A stretch of 64,000 nt of DNA from CAIXPS01 sp034430115 (GCA_034430115.1 DAOUFG010000063.1:1-64000); one strand, 5' to 3'. Positions 52,201 to 60,800 are shown, numbered from the stretch's first letter. The notes: generated by a model from the sequence alone, not told the origin. Made by a program: numbers and translations.

Positions 52201-52271
52201 GCTACAACGTCTCCTTATGCCATAAGTGTAACAGAACGCGCCCAATAAAGTTAATGAGGATGCTCGTTATT

Positions 52272-54872
52272 TCAGCCTGACAATCGGCACATCGCGACGG
52301 CGGCCTGTCCCAGGGCGATGCCGCCATCGTTGGAGGGCACGCGTTGGTGCCAGTAGGGCTGGAACCCGGCTGCCTGCAACTGGCGGATGGTGCGCTCCAG
52401 CAGATATTTGTTCTGAAAGACGCCGCCGCTCAACACCACGCGGTGTTCCCCTACCCGCTGGGCCATCTGCACGATCACCTGCGCCAGCGTGTTATGGAAC
52501 TTCGCCGCGATCTCGCCGCTTGCCACGCCGCGCTGTGCATCGTCCAGGATCGCCAGGATCAGCGGCTCCCAATCGATGACGATTGGAGATTGGGGATTGG
52601 AGGTTGGAGATTCCGAGTTCACTGTCATTGACGATTGATGATTGACGATTGACGATTCAAGTGCGGGATCCGTTGTCAATCGTAAATCGTCAATCCTGAA
52701 ATCGTAAATTTCTTCCGTGTTTGTGCTTTCCGCCGCAAATTCCAGGTCCATCGCCGCCTGGCCTTCGAAGTTCACGCGCTGGCGCAGGCCGATGAGCGCG
52801 GCGACGGCGTCGAACAGTCGCCCGGCGCTGGAAGTGAGCGGCGCGTTCAGCTTCTGGCGCAACATCTGGCGGATGATGCTGCGTTCGGCATTGGTAGTAT
52901 CGACCAGGGGCGGCAGGTTCATTTTGCTGAACGTGCCGTCGCCGAAGAGTTCGTAGAGCAGGCCCAACGCGACGCGGCGCGGCTCGCGCACCGCCTTGTC
53001 GCCGCCGGGCAGGCGGAACGTGCGCAGGTGCCCGGCGCGCACGAACGTGCCAGGGGCTTCGGTGAGCAGAAATTCGCCGCCCCAGATGGTGCCGTCGGTG
53101 CCGTAGCCGGTGCCATCCCACGAGACGCCCAGCGCCCGGCCGGCGATGTCGTTCTCGGCCATGCACGCAGCGATGTGCGCGAAGTGATGTTGCACCGCGA
53201 TGACCGGCAGCGGCGGGTCGCTCTGCGCGGCCAGCTCGCGCGCGTAATGCGTGGAGATGTAATCGGGGTGCAGGTCGCACGCGATGGCGGTGGGGTGAAA
53301 GTCGTATAGCTTGCTCAGGTCGGCGATCACGCGCCGGAAGGCGTCGAAGGCTTGCGGCGTTTCCAGGTCGCCGATGTGCTGGCTGATGAACACGTTCTGC
53401 CCAACGGTGATCGCCACGCTGTTCTTCAGGTGCGCACCGACGGCCAGAACGGAGGGGGATTGGAGACTGGGGATTGGAGATTGCGTCAAGAAACCCGATT
53501 TCTCTGAGAAATCGGGTTTCTGCCCCAGTATCTCTAATCTCTGATGTCTCATCTCTGATCTTTGATCTCCAATCTCAAATCCCTGATCTCTAATCTCTAA
53601 TCTCAAATTCTCTTTCTTCACCATCACCGGCAGGGGCGCATAACCGCGCGCGCGGCGTTGCACCATCTCACGCCCGAACACCACGCGCACGATCGAGTCG
53701 TCCACGTGGCGCACGATGGGCCGGTTGTGCACCAGGAAGACGTCGGCGATTTCCTGCAAGCGTTCCAGCGCTTCGTGCTCGTCGATGCAGATTGGCTCAT
53801 CCGACAGGTTGCCGCTGGTGGCGACGATTGGGAAGCCCAGTTCACGCATCAGCAAGTGGTGCAGCGGCGTATAGGGCAGCATCACGCCTAATGATGGGTT
53901 CGGCGCCGGCGCGACCGAAGGGGCCAACACTGTAGGGGCGACCGGCTGGTCGCCCTGCGTTTCGGTAGGCGCGGGCTTCACGCCTGCGCTTATCTCTCGC
54001 CGTTGCAATAGCACGATGGGCGATTCGGGCGAGAGCAGCAGGCGCTCCTCCTGGGCCGAGACAAAGCATAGCGCCTTGACGCTCTCCAGGCTGGGCGCCA
54101 TCAAGGCGAAGGGCTTCTCTTCGCGGTGCTTGCGCTGGCGTAAAAGCCGCACGCTCGCCTCGTTGCGCGCGTCCACCATCAGGTGGAACCCGCCCAACCC
54201 CTTCACCGCCACGATCCGCCCGCGCCGGATGGCTTCGGCGACCTGCAACAGCGCGTCGTGATGCGTCGCCAGCACGCGCCCTGCGCGATCCCATAGCTCC
54301 AGGTGTGGTCCGCAGGTGGGGCAGGCGTTGGGCTGTGCGTGAAAGCGCCGGTCCAACGGGTTTTCATATTCCGCGCGGCAATCGTCGCACATGGGGAAGG
54401 CTTTCATGCTGGTGTTGGGCCGGTCGTAGGGCAGCGCCTCGATGATGGTGTAGCGTGGGCCGCAGTTGGTGCAGTTGGTGAAGGGGTATTGATGGCGCCG
54501 GTTCGCGGGGTCCGAAATGTCGTGCAGGCAATCGGGGCAGGTGGCCATGTCGGGCAGCACCAGCGCGGTCTTCACGCCGCTCTCTTCACTATGGCGGATC
54601 TCGAAGCCGCTGAACCCCAGAGGGTCCAGGAAGGAAGATTCCAGGCTTTGGATGAAGGAGCGCGGCGGCTTTTCCGTTTGCACGCGGCGCAGAAATTCGT
54701 CGAGCTTTTCGCCTGTGCCTTCTACTTCGATGAATACCCCTTGTGAGGAGTTGATCACCCAGCCGGGGAGTGCCATTTCGGTGGCCAGGCGATAGATAAA
54801 CGGCCTGAAGCCCACGCCCTGCACCGCGCCGCGAATCACCACGCGCAGGCGCTGAATAGTTGTGCGGTCCAT
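52272..54872 (-). CDS. hypF: Carbamoyltransferase HypF with repeat-derived internal insertions
   Basis: An 866-residue HypF that makes carbamoyl-adenylate and transfers carbamoyl to HypE; the family is normally about 750-780 residues. Domains in order: acylphosphatase (1-95, VVIRGAVQGVGFRPFIYRLA), two zinc fingers (about 105-190, four CxxC pairs), YrdC-like (about 200-415, VAVKGLGGFHLMVDA) and Kae1-like (about 475-866, VQHHFAHIAACMAEN, LSGGVFQNKYLLE). About 100 extra residues lie in three places: 291-319, 420-473 and 720-765. Each is a translated copy of an intergenic repeat type. All motifs remain intact, so the protein may still work, with low-complexity loops between domains. The start at 54872 begins the acylphosphatase domain. 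Confidence 0.93.
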   Translation of the reverse strand: MDRTTIQRLRVVIRGAVQGVGFRPFIYRLATEMALPGWVINSSQGVFIEVEGTGEKLDEFLRRVQTEKPPRSFIQSLESSFLDPLGFSGFEIRHSEESGVKTALVLPDMATCPDCLHDISDPANRRHQYPFTNCTNCGPRYTIIEALPYDRPNTSMKAFPMCDDCRAEYENPLDRRFHAQPNACPTCGPHLELWDRAGRVLATHHDALLQVAEAIRRGRIVAVKGLGGFHLMVDARNEASVRLLRQRKHREEKPFALMAPSLESVKALCFVSAQEERLLLSPESPIVLLQRREISAGVKPAPTETQGDQPVAPTVLAPSVAPAPNPSLGVMLPYTPLHHLLMRELGFPIVATSGNLSDEPICIDEHEALERLQEIADVFLVHNRPIVRHVDDSIVRVVFGREMVQRRARGYAPLPVMVKKENLRLEIRDQGFEIGDQRSEMRHQRLEILGQKPDFSEKSGFLTQSPIPSLQSPSVLAVGAHLKNSVAITVGQNVFISQHIGDLETPQAFDAFRRVIADLSKLYDFHPTAIACDLHPDYISTHYARELAAQSDPPLPVIAVQHHFAHIAACMAENDIAGRALGVSWDGTGYGTDGTIWGGEFLLTEAPGTFVRAGHLRTFRLPGGDKAVREPRRVALGLLYELFGDGTFSKMNLPPLVDTTNAERSIIRQMLRQKLNAPLTSSAGRLFDAVAALIGLRQRVNFEGQAAMDLEFAAESTNTEEIYDFRIDDLRLTTDPALESSIVNHQSSMTVNSESPTSNPQSPIVIDWEPLILAILDDAQRGVASGEIAAKFHNTLAQVIVQMAQRVGEHRVVLSGGVFQNKYLLERTIRQLQAAGFQPYWHQRVPSNDGGIALGQAAVAMCRLSG
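52577..52710. repeat. AATC-type repeat inside hypF (Kae1-like domain loop)
   Basis: GATTGGAGATTGGGGATTGG and TTGACGATTGATGATTGACG units, with a partly complementary AATCGTAAATCGTCAATCC, run through codons 720-765. The same units fill gaps at 59492, 60696 and 62385. The frame is kept open. Confidence 0.7.
53451..53612. repeat. AATCTC-type repeat plus 15-bp perfect hairpin inside hypF
   Basis: GGAGATTGGG/TCTAATCTC-type units flank a perfect inverted repeat: AGAAACCCGATTTCT (53489-53503) and AGAAATCGGGTTTCT (53507-53521). They occupy codons 420-473, between the YrdC-like and Kae1-like domains. The hairpin type is a widespread intergenic repeat in filamentous bacteria. Confidence 0.75.
53936..53955. 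repeat. GGGCGACC hairpin inside hypF
   Basis: GGGCGACC and GGTCGCCC with a GGCT loop, preceded by GTAG, is a third interspersed repeat type. It lies in codons 291-319, between strands of the YrdC-like domain. Confidence 0.6.
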
Positions 54873-54975
54873 ACAGAGGGGTACCTTACCACAAAGAATT
54901 TGCGATTGTGGGTTGGCGATTAGGAATTCACGCAAGTCGTCACACTGTCGAGGCGCAGAGATGAGGGGCGCGCAC

Positions 54976-55010
54976 AAGAAGTCGGACTTCTCGCAAAAGT
55001 CCGACTTCTT
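54976..55010. repeat. 14-bp perfect hairpin (AAGAAGTCGGACTT)
   Basis: AAGAAGTCGGACTT (54976-54989) and AAGTCCGACTTCTT (54997-55010) with a 7-base loop, 6 bases past the cupin gene stop. It can fold in mRNA of either strand and may mark the cupin gene's 3' end. Same build as the hairpin at 53489. Confidence 0.7.
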
Positions 55011-55015
55011 CTTCC

Positions 55016-55399
55016 TCACCTTGTCAAATGCCCCAGCCGTTCGCCGCCTTGCGGCAGGCTGGAATACTGGTAATACACCAGTTCGTGATCGGCCCATAGC
55101 GTGTGCTCCATGCCGCGCACGCAGGCCACCATATCGCCTGGCGCCAACTCGAACACCTGGGTGGTGCCGGCCGGGCTGCGCAAGGTCACGCGCGGGTGCC
55201 CGCTGACGAACCACCAATATTCATCCACGTCATGAAAGTGCAGTTCCACATCGGCGCTCGCCGGCAAGCGATATTGATGGAACGTCTTGGGGTCCACCGG
55301 CGCCAGCAACTGAGCCAACTGGCCTTCGATGCGCTGGCCCTGCGCCGTGTGAACGATGCAGATGGACGGATCAAGGATCTGATCGGCAACTGTCGTCAT
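55016..55399 (-). CDS. Cupin-domain protein
   Basis: A 127-residue single-domain cupin. Motif 1 HFHDVDEYWWFVSGHPRVTL gives the metal-binding His-His-Glu pattern, and motif 2 FELAPGDMVACVRGMEHTL gives the Pro-Gly-Asp and His. It probably binds a metal ion and a small molecule; the reaction is unknown. GAGGAG lies 7 bases before the ATG. It is upstream of hypF on the same strand, but the 143-base repeat-bearing gap argues against one simple operon. Confidence 0.85.
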   Translation of the reverse strand: MTTVADQILDPSICIVHTAQGQRIEGQLAQLLAPVDPKTFHQYRLPASADVELHFHDVDEYWWFVSGHPRVTLRSPAGTTQVFELAPGDMVACVRGMEHTLWADHELVYYQYSSLPQGGERLGHLTR

Positions 55400-55404
55400 T
55401 TGGC

Positions 55405-55620
55405 ACTCCTCTATAGGAGATTGGAGATGAGAGATCTGAGATCGATCACGGATTGTTCTCTGTTCCTTCGTTTGGAAGATGCCCTCGCATATCCGTATTC
55501 AGACCTGTGATGGTGTGAAGGATATGCCCCTACATTCGATCTATGGGAAATTGCAACATTCCGCGAAATCCGTGGTTAATCTCCAATCCCGAATCTCCAA
55601 TCTCTAATCTCTCTTCTCCG
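55405..55620. repeat. AATCTC-repeat-filled intergenic gap
   Basis: Copies such as GAGATTGGAGATGAGAGATC and CCAATCCCGAATCTCCAATC stand at both ends. A GAAATCCGTGGTTAATC segment of the CGTGGTTAA type lies inside (about 55564-55582). No open frame. Confidence 0.6.
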
Positions 55621-55623
55621 GTC

Positions 55624-57381
55624 TCAATTTCTATACACCACTGGCAACCTGAGTGCATATTGTGGCACTAAAAGCCAGCGTGCGGCAACTGGCCCCCAAT
55701 TACCATTTGTGTCCTGCCCGCGTACGAAGATCAGGTGTCGCTCCGTTGAGAACGTACCGGAAATCACGCCGCTGACAACCACCGTGGTGCCAGGTGCGCC
55801 GGTGGGCAAGTTCATGCTAATCGGCACGCTCCCGCTGACCCACGGCGGCGTGTCGATGCTGTACTCGGCGGCCTGGATCGTCTTGGCCGTGGGCCGGTCG
55901 ATGCCGGAATTGCCATACAGGTTGCCCTGGATGACGGCGGTGAACGGGACGCTGGTGCTGATGGGCGCGAGCAGGGTGCTGGTGGGCATTTGCGTCACGG
56001 GGCCTAACCCCAGCGTATAGGGTTGGCGCGCCACCTGAGCAGCATAGACAAATGCCCCTACGTTCTGCGGCCAGAACAGGCTGTCTTGGCACGTATAGGG
56101 CGGGTCAAAGTCGGAGCACGTGCCGCCGGAGCTGCCGATCTCGAACGTGAAACCGGGGATGCCCAGGATGCCGTAGGCCCAGTCGTCGGTGGTGCCGCTG
56201 GCGGCATACAGCGCCTCGGAGGATTGCCCGGTGTAGAAGCCGTTGTAATAGCTCATGTGGAAGGCCAGCGCGCGCAAGGCTGTGTCGTTTGGCGCGCGCT
56301 TCTCCGCCGAGCAGGCTGAGCCGTAACACTCCGTCCAGCCCCACGGCAACAGCACCAGGTTCGCGTAGCTGTGCAAGGTGAGCATGATGCCCGTGCTGGT
56401 GATCGGCGCGGCGTCGGTATCGAGCGCCCCGCGCTGGTCGTGGAACAGGCTCTGCATCAACGATTCGAGCGCCTGCTCCTCCGGCTCCGACGCCTGGCTG
56501 GGGCCCAGGTAGGTCTGGTCGCATGGGTCGCTGCTGACGCTTGCCAGGCCCCACTTGAAGCTGGCGTTGCGGTTCAGGTCCACGCCATATTGATTCCACG
56601 TGCTGGGTGGGTTGCTACAGTTCCCCCGTGTGTTGTTGGCGTTCTTGCGCTGCATGTAGGGCGAACTGCCGCCCTGTTCCACGATGGCGCGCCCGTCGGG
56701 GTTCGCCACCGGCACCACCCACAGCTCGTTATATTCCAATAGCGCCGTCACGTTGGGGTCCACGTCGTCGTTATTCACCAGGTAGTCGATCCAGCGCCAG
56801 GCCAGTTCGGCGGTGGTCAGTTCGCGCGCGTGGATGGCGGCCATCAAAAAGAAGCGCGGCTTATCGGTGTTGGGCGATTGTGCGCAGTCGCCGGGGCGCA
56901 GGTGGGTGATACAGATCGCTACCAGCGGGTAACCCTGTGTGGACGAGATGGAACGCTGCCACGACACGCCGTAGGTGACGGTGACGGCCAGCGTGGGGTG
57001 CAGCGTAACCACGTCGTTCATGTGTTGATAGTGTTCCGCCACGCTGCGATAGCCGCCGTAATAGCTGCTACTGAACGGCGAGGATAAGTTGGTGGTGCTC
57101 AACGCGTGATCGATCTGCACCGTATAGCCGGCGGCGCGCAATTCGCTGATTGTCGTGTCGTCGCCCTGCACCAGCAGATAGTCTTTGCCGCGTGCCTCCA
57201 AGACGTCCCAATGGCCGCTCGTCAGGGGCGTGACGTCTTGCGGGGTGTTCAGGTACACGCGCAGGACATAGGCGCTGGAGGTTTGCGACGGTTGTGCGGC
57301 GCTCAGGGGTGCCGGCGTTGCGCCGAGCGCACACACCAGCGCCAGCGCACACATGAAAGCGACGAAAGGTTTGTTATTCAT
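55624..57381 (-). CDS. Secreted M14-family zinc carboxypeptidase
   Basis: A 585-residue exported protein with a signal peptide (hydrophobic to about residue 28, ending SAA). The catalytic domain (about 100-440) has zinc ligands His-x-x-Glu in AAIHARELTT, the later His in TLHSYANLVL, an Arg-Asn pair in GVDLNRNASF, and the catalytic Glu in GFTFEIGSSG. This is the layout of carboxypeptidase T and related enzymes that remove C-terminal amino acids outside the cell. About 140 residues after the domain form a beta-rich tail (TTVVVSGVISGTF). Its start overlaps the isopentenyl phosphate kinase gene by 8 bases. Confidence 0.93.
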   Translation of the reverse strand: MNNKPFVAFMCALALVCALGATPAPLSAAQPSQTSSAYVLRVYLNTPQDVTPLTSGHWDVLEARGKDYLLVQGDDTTISELRAAGYTVQIDHALSTTNLSSPFSSSYYGGYRSVAEHYQHMNDVVTLHPTLAVTVTYGVSWQRSISSTQGYPLVAICITHLRPGDCAQSPNTDKPRFFLMAAIHARELTTAELAWRWIDYLVNNDDVDPNVTALLEYNELWVVPVANPDGRAIVEQGGSSPYMQRKNANNTRGNCSNPPSTWNQYGVDLNRNASFKWGLASVSSDPCDQTYLGPSQASEPEEQALESLMQSLFHDQRGALDTDAAPITSTGIMLTLHSYANLVLLPWGWTECYGSACSAEKRAPNDTALRALAFHMSYYNGFYTGQSSEALYAASGTTDDWAYGILGIPGFTFEIGSSGGTCSDFDPPYTCQDSLFWPQNVGAFVYAAQVARQPYTLGLGPVTQMPTSTLLAPISTSVPFTAVIQGNLYGNSGIDRPTAKTIQAAEYSIDTPPWVSGSVPISMNLPTGAPGTTVVVSGVISGTFSTERHLIFVRGQDTNGNWGPVAARWLLVPQYALRLPVVYRN

Positions 57382-58165
57382 GGTCAGATGAAATGAGCGT
57401 GCCGATGGGCTCGCCGTTGAGCGCGCGGGTCAGGTTGCCTGCGACCAGCCCGGAGAATATCTGCACCGTTACCCGCGGGTGGCGCTGAACCAGCGCCAGC
57501 ATGTCGTTCACTTTGCCGGCCATGCCGCCCGTCACGTCCATCCCGCGCGAAGCGCCCACCCCGGCGCGCACCTGCTCCCAGCTTTGGGGCGTGATATGGG
57601 CGATCACTTCCGGCTGTGCCAGGCTGCGATAGACGCCTTCCGTCTCGCCGGCCAGCAGGATGCGCGACACGGGCAGCACGTCCGCCAGGTAGGCGAACAC
57701 TTCCTCGGTGGAGACAATCGTGCCGCCGCGCACGGCGTCCAACGCGACATCGCCCATCACCAGCGGCGACAACCCGTGCGCGAGCCCCGTCTGGGCCAGG
57801 CGCGTGTCGAGCGAAGCGAGCCGCCCATCTTCGCACCAGGCTGAAGCGGAGGGCGGTGCGCAGATCACCGGCACGCCCGCTTCGTGCAGCGCGTCGGCGA
57901 TCAGCCGGTTCAAGCGCGCCGCCACCACCGAAACTTCTGCGAAGCCGCGCCACCCGTCTGCGTCGTGCACGCCTGCGCGAGTGCCATATTTGCGCGCGGC
58001 GGCGTGACCGAACGAGCCGCTGCCGTGCCCGATCAACAGGGGTTGGCGGGCCGCTTTTTGGAAGTCCGCGATTTCGCGCGCCAGGCGATGAATATCGTCG
58101 CTTCGCGGCGTGTTGTCGTGCGTCTTATCGGTAATGAGCGAACCACCCAGTTTTAGGAACATCAT
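57374..58165 (-). CDS. ipk: Isopentenyl phosphate kinase
   Basis: A 263-residue amino-acid-kinase-fold enzyme that phosphorylates isopentenyl phosphate to the diphosphate in the archaeal type of mevalonate route. LKLGGSLITDK and the IGHGSGSFGHAAARKYGTRA block with its catalytic His (GSFGH), then VMGDVALDA and DVTGGMAGKVNDM, are the family signatures. Members outside Archaea are known in Chloroflexota. The M14 protease gene overlaps its end by 8 bases, though the two have no shared role. An in-frame longer start is without a ribosome site. Confidence 0.93.
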   Translation of the reverse strand: MMFLKLGGSLITDKTHDNTPRSDDIHRLAREIADFQKAARQPLLIGHGSGSFGHAAARKYGTRAGVHDADGWRGFAEVSVVAARLNRLIADALHEAGVPVICAPPSASAWCEDGRLASLDTRLAQTGLAHGLSPLVMGDVALDAVRGGTIVSTEEVFAYLADVLPVSRILLAGETEGVYRSLAQPEVIAHITPQSWEQVRAGVGASRGMDVTGGMAGKVNDMLALVQRHPRVTVQIFSGLVAGNLTRALNGEPIGTLISSDHE

Positions 58166-58376
58166 CTTAGCGTCGATGATATAACTCAATTTCCAATCGT
58201 TGTGACGTTCAATCGATGGACGATTGATTTGTGTCGTTGCGCCCCACGAACGCGACGGCCAGACCTCTAGTATATTAGGGTGAATATAAGCATCATCTAA
58301 TGTCTTGCCGCTATGCTTGCCGTGATTTTCGAATGGGGTTATCGTTGTTTGGTAAGGAACTGGGATTGGGTGTGAG

Positions 58377-59489
58377 ATGAGTGAGATAAATTCTCTGCCG
58401 GTGGGAAGCGTCGAAAGGGAAACCAATCAACGCGCAATTGACGAGTTGCGCACACGCATCGCTGACGTCATGATCGTAGAAAATGCCGAGATAGACGCGG
58501 TGGGGCGCGCCATTGCCTTTACCGGGCAGTTGCGTATCGGCGCTGAAGACGCCTTTGTGAAGCTGAAATCGGGCTTCCAGGAATTGGGTTATATACCGCT
58601 GTTGCGCGAAAATGAGAACGGCGAAAATCAGATGATCGTGGCGATCAAGGGCACGCTTCAGGCGGTGCTGGCGCAACGCCCCTGGTTGAACGTGCTATTG
58701 CTCTTCGTCACGTTAGGCACCACCACCTATTTTGGCGGCCAGTATGCCAGCCAACTCAGCCATCAGCCGCTCTCGCAGTCGCAGATGATCCTGTGGTATG
58801 GCCTGCCCTTCTCGCTCACCCTGCTGGCGATCCTGGGTGTGCACGAACTGGGGCACTACGTCCAGGCGCGCCGGCATCATCTGCCCGTGACGCTGCCCTA
58901 CTTCATCCCCATGCCGCTCGGTCTGGGCACCTTCGGGGCGTTCATCCGTATGCGCGGCGCGGTGGAAAATAAACGCGCGCTGTTCGACGTGGGCGTGGGC
59001 GGGCCGATTGCCGGCGTACTGGTGGCGATCCCGCTCTACATCGTTGGGCTGTTGATGAGTACGGTGAGCAGCTTCCCCGCGCCGTTGACCCGCTCACTGC
59101 TGGCAGACGGGTTGATCGCGCTGTTCCGTCCCGACGCGCTGGATAACGGCATCATATTGAACCCGGTGCTGCTGGCGGCCCGTTTTGGGTTGATCGTCAC
59201 GGCGATGAATCTGCTCCCCGTCGGCCAATTGGACGGCGGCCATATCATCTACGCCGCGCTGGGCCGGCGCCTGGCGGCGTGGGTCGGTTACGCGATGATC
59301 GCCATCATGGCTATCCTGGGCTTCACCGTTTCGCCTACCTGGTTCGTGTGGATGGTGTTTGCCATGCTTAGCGGAGTGCATCATGTCGCCCCGCTGAACG
59401 ACATTACCCCGCTCGACACGCGGCGCAACTTTGCCTTCCTGGCCACGGCAGCGCTGTTGTTATCGCTCTTCACGGTTCAGCCTTTTTAG
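58377..59489 (+). CDS. M50-family site-2-type membrane metalloprotease
   Basis: A 370-residue polytopic protein. The zinc motif HELGHYVQARRHHLP is at about residue 157, with the third ligand in LLPVGQLDGGHIIY (Asp). An N-terminal cytosolic part (1-100, RAIDELRTRIADVMIVEN) lacks a PDZ domain. Six or so membrane helices are visible. Site-2 proteases release regulators or signal-peptide remnants; the target is not known. It is divergent from ipk with a 211-base gap. Confidence 0.92.
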   Translation: MSEINSLPVGSVERETNQRAIDELRTRIADVMIVENAEIDAVGRAIAFTGQLRIGAEDAFVKLKSGFQELGYIPLLRENENGENQMIVAIKGTLQAVLAQRPWLNVLLLFVTLGTTTYFGGQYASQLSHQPLSQSQMILWYGLPFSLTLLAILGVHELGHYVQARRHHLPVTLPYFIPMPLGLGTFGAFIRMRGAVENKRALFDVGVGGPIAGVLVAIPLYIVGLLMSTVSSFPAPLTRSLLADGLIALFRPDALDNGIILNPVLLAARFGLIVTAMNLLPVGQLDGGHIIYAALGRRLAAWVGYAMIAIMAILGFTVSPTWFVWMVFAMLSGVHHVAPLNDITPLDTRRNFAFLATAALLLSLFTVQPF

Positions 59490-59491
59490 AA

Positions 59492-59633
59492 AGAAAGAGA
59501 TTAGAGGTTGGAGATTTGAGATTTTAACCACGGATGAAACAATGCCCGCCTCAATCCGTGAAAATCAGTGGAATCCGTGGTTAAAAACCTTCAATCTCTA
59601 ATCCCAAAATCTCCAATCTCTTTTTTGCTGCTG
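59492..59633. repeat. AATCTC and CGTGGTTAA repeats between M50 gene and small membrane protein
   Basis: AGAGATTAGAGGTTGGAGAT and CTTCAATCTCTAATCCC/AATCTCCAATC arms flank GTGAAAATCAGTGGAATCC and TCCGTGGTTAAAAACC. Together they can fold as a long imperfect hairpin. Confidence 0.6.
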
Positions 59634-59646
59634 TACAATTCGAGAT

Positions 59647-59916
59647 ATGTTTGTGAATCTTCGAACATGGATAACGCAGCACCCCAAGCTGACGGCCTGG
59701 ATCGCCCTGGCGATCGGGATGGTGGTGGTGCTGATCATTGCGGCGCGTGACGTAGGGCTTTTGTGGAATCAATGGCTCTTCCTCATCCTGGCGACGATCG
59801 GGCTGGCCGGGCTGTGCGTGTGGATCATCGGCTGGGAAGCCAATGAGGATGACGAAGCCGAAGCGCCCGCGGAGAAGACGGCCCAAGACGCCGGCACGCC
59901 TAAGCCCAACGCTTAG
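59647..59916 (+). CDS. Small two-helix membrane protein
   Basis: An 89-residue protein with membrane segments at about 15-35 (TAWIALAIGMVVVLIIAARD) and 40-65 (WLFLILATIGLAGLCVWIIG) and an acidic C-terminal tail (EANEDDEAEAPAEKTAQD). TACAAT at 59634-59639 ends 7 bases before the ATG, so the transcript is likely leaderless. Function unknown. Confidence 0.7.
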   Translation: MFVNLRTWITQHPKLTAWIALAIGMVVVLIIAARDVGLLWNQWLFLILATIGLAGLCVWIIGWEANEDDEAEAPAEKTAQDAGTPKPNA

Positions 59917-59927
59917 TTATAGGACCC

Positions 59928-60060
59928 ACCACAAAGGCACAGAGAACACAGAGATTAAAAATAGCACCGCAGAGTCGCAGAGGACGCTGAGCTTCTTAAC
60001 GCAAAGGGAAATGACAAGTAACTCTTTGTGTTCTTCGTTGCTTTGTTTCTTTGTGTGAGG
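59928..60060. repeat. CACAGAG/CACAAAG palindromic repeat
   Basis: CACCACAAAGGCACAGAGAA and ACTCTTTGTGTTCTTCGTTG...TTTGTTTCTTTGTGTGAGG, with a GCAGAGTCGCAGAGGACGC stretch inside. A relative of the element at 47758, with less perfect ends. Confidence 0.65.
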
Positions 60061-60086
60061 GTAAATTTCGTGTTCCTATGGCAGGC

Positions 60087-60695
60087 CTACTTCTCCAGCA
60101 ACTCAGGCAGGCACGGGCGGTGCCAGAATGCCATGCAGACCGGCGACGTGTCGGGTAGATATGGCAAATGAGCGCGCAGCCGGCAAAGCGGCAGACCGAT
60201 GACGTTGAGCGGGCAGCCGTCGATGCGCGCCACCGGGTGAAAGGTTGGGTGTTGCACGGCGTAAGAGCCTGCCTTGTCGAACGGGTCGCCTGTGGCGATA
60301 TAGGCGGCGATTTCCTCATCGCTGTAATCGCGCATCGTCACCTGTGACGAGACGATTTCCATCATTTCCTGTGCGCCCTGTTTGATGACGATGCACGTTT
60401 GCACCTCGTGTGTGCGCCCGCGCAGCTTATGCAACATGGACCACGCTTCTTCTTCGTTCGCGGGCTTGTTCAGCATTTCCCCGTCCAGCAGCACCGTCGT
60501 GTCGGCGGCGATGATCGTCTCGTCGGGGGCGGCCTGCGGCGTGCGCGCCTTCTCCAGCGTGATGCGATGTTGCGTCTGTAGCGGCGTTTCATTGGGGAAA
60601 GGCCGCTCGTCCACATCTGGTTTGCAGGCGGTATACGCGACGCCCAGGCGCGTCAGAAGCTCGCGCCGGCGGGGAGAAGAAGAAGCCAATACCAT
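60087..60695 (-). CDS. maf: Maf-family nucleoside triphosphate pyrophosphatase
   Basis: A 202-residue Maf-type house-cleaning pyrophosphatase that degrades modified nucleotides such as dTTP/UTP analogues. VLASSSPRRRELLTRLG is the family's opening motif, FPNETPLQTQHRITLEKA and IIAADTTVLLDGEMLNKPA (Asp) follow, and DPFDKAGSYAVQ is the conserved C-terminal block. Upstream gap holds AATCGTAAATC repeats. It lies downstream of mreB on the same strand. Confidence 0.95.
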   Translation of the reverse strand: MVLASSSPRRRELLTRLGVAYTACKPDVDERPFPNETPLQTQHRITLEKARTPQAAPDETIIAADTTVLLDGEMLNKPANEEEAWSMLHKLRGRTHEVQTCIVIKQGAQEMMEIVSSQVTMRDYSDEEIAAYIATGDPFDKAGSYAVQHPTFHPVARIDGCPLNVIGLPLCRLRAHLPYLPDTSPVCMAFWHRPCLPELLEK

Positions 60696-60800
60696 TTTGG
60701 ATTTACGATTTACGATTTTGGATTGTCGAATGCCTGCGTGTGGGCTTGATGCGCCATCCAGGTTCCGGGGAATCGGAAATCGTCAATCCAAAATCTGAAA
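60696..60800. repeat. Repeat-filled gap between mreB and maf
   Basis: TTTACGATTTACGATTTTGG and GGAAATCGTCAATCCAAAAT are complementary arms of an AATCGTAAATC-type inverted repeat. Confidence 0.6.

Noticed and set aside
54976..55010. Calling this hairpin an intrinsic terminator
   Set aside because: No U-run follows on either strand; it matches an interspersed hairpin type also present inside hypF.
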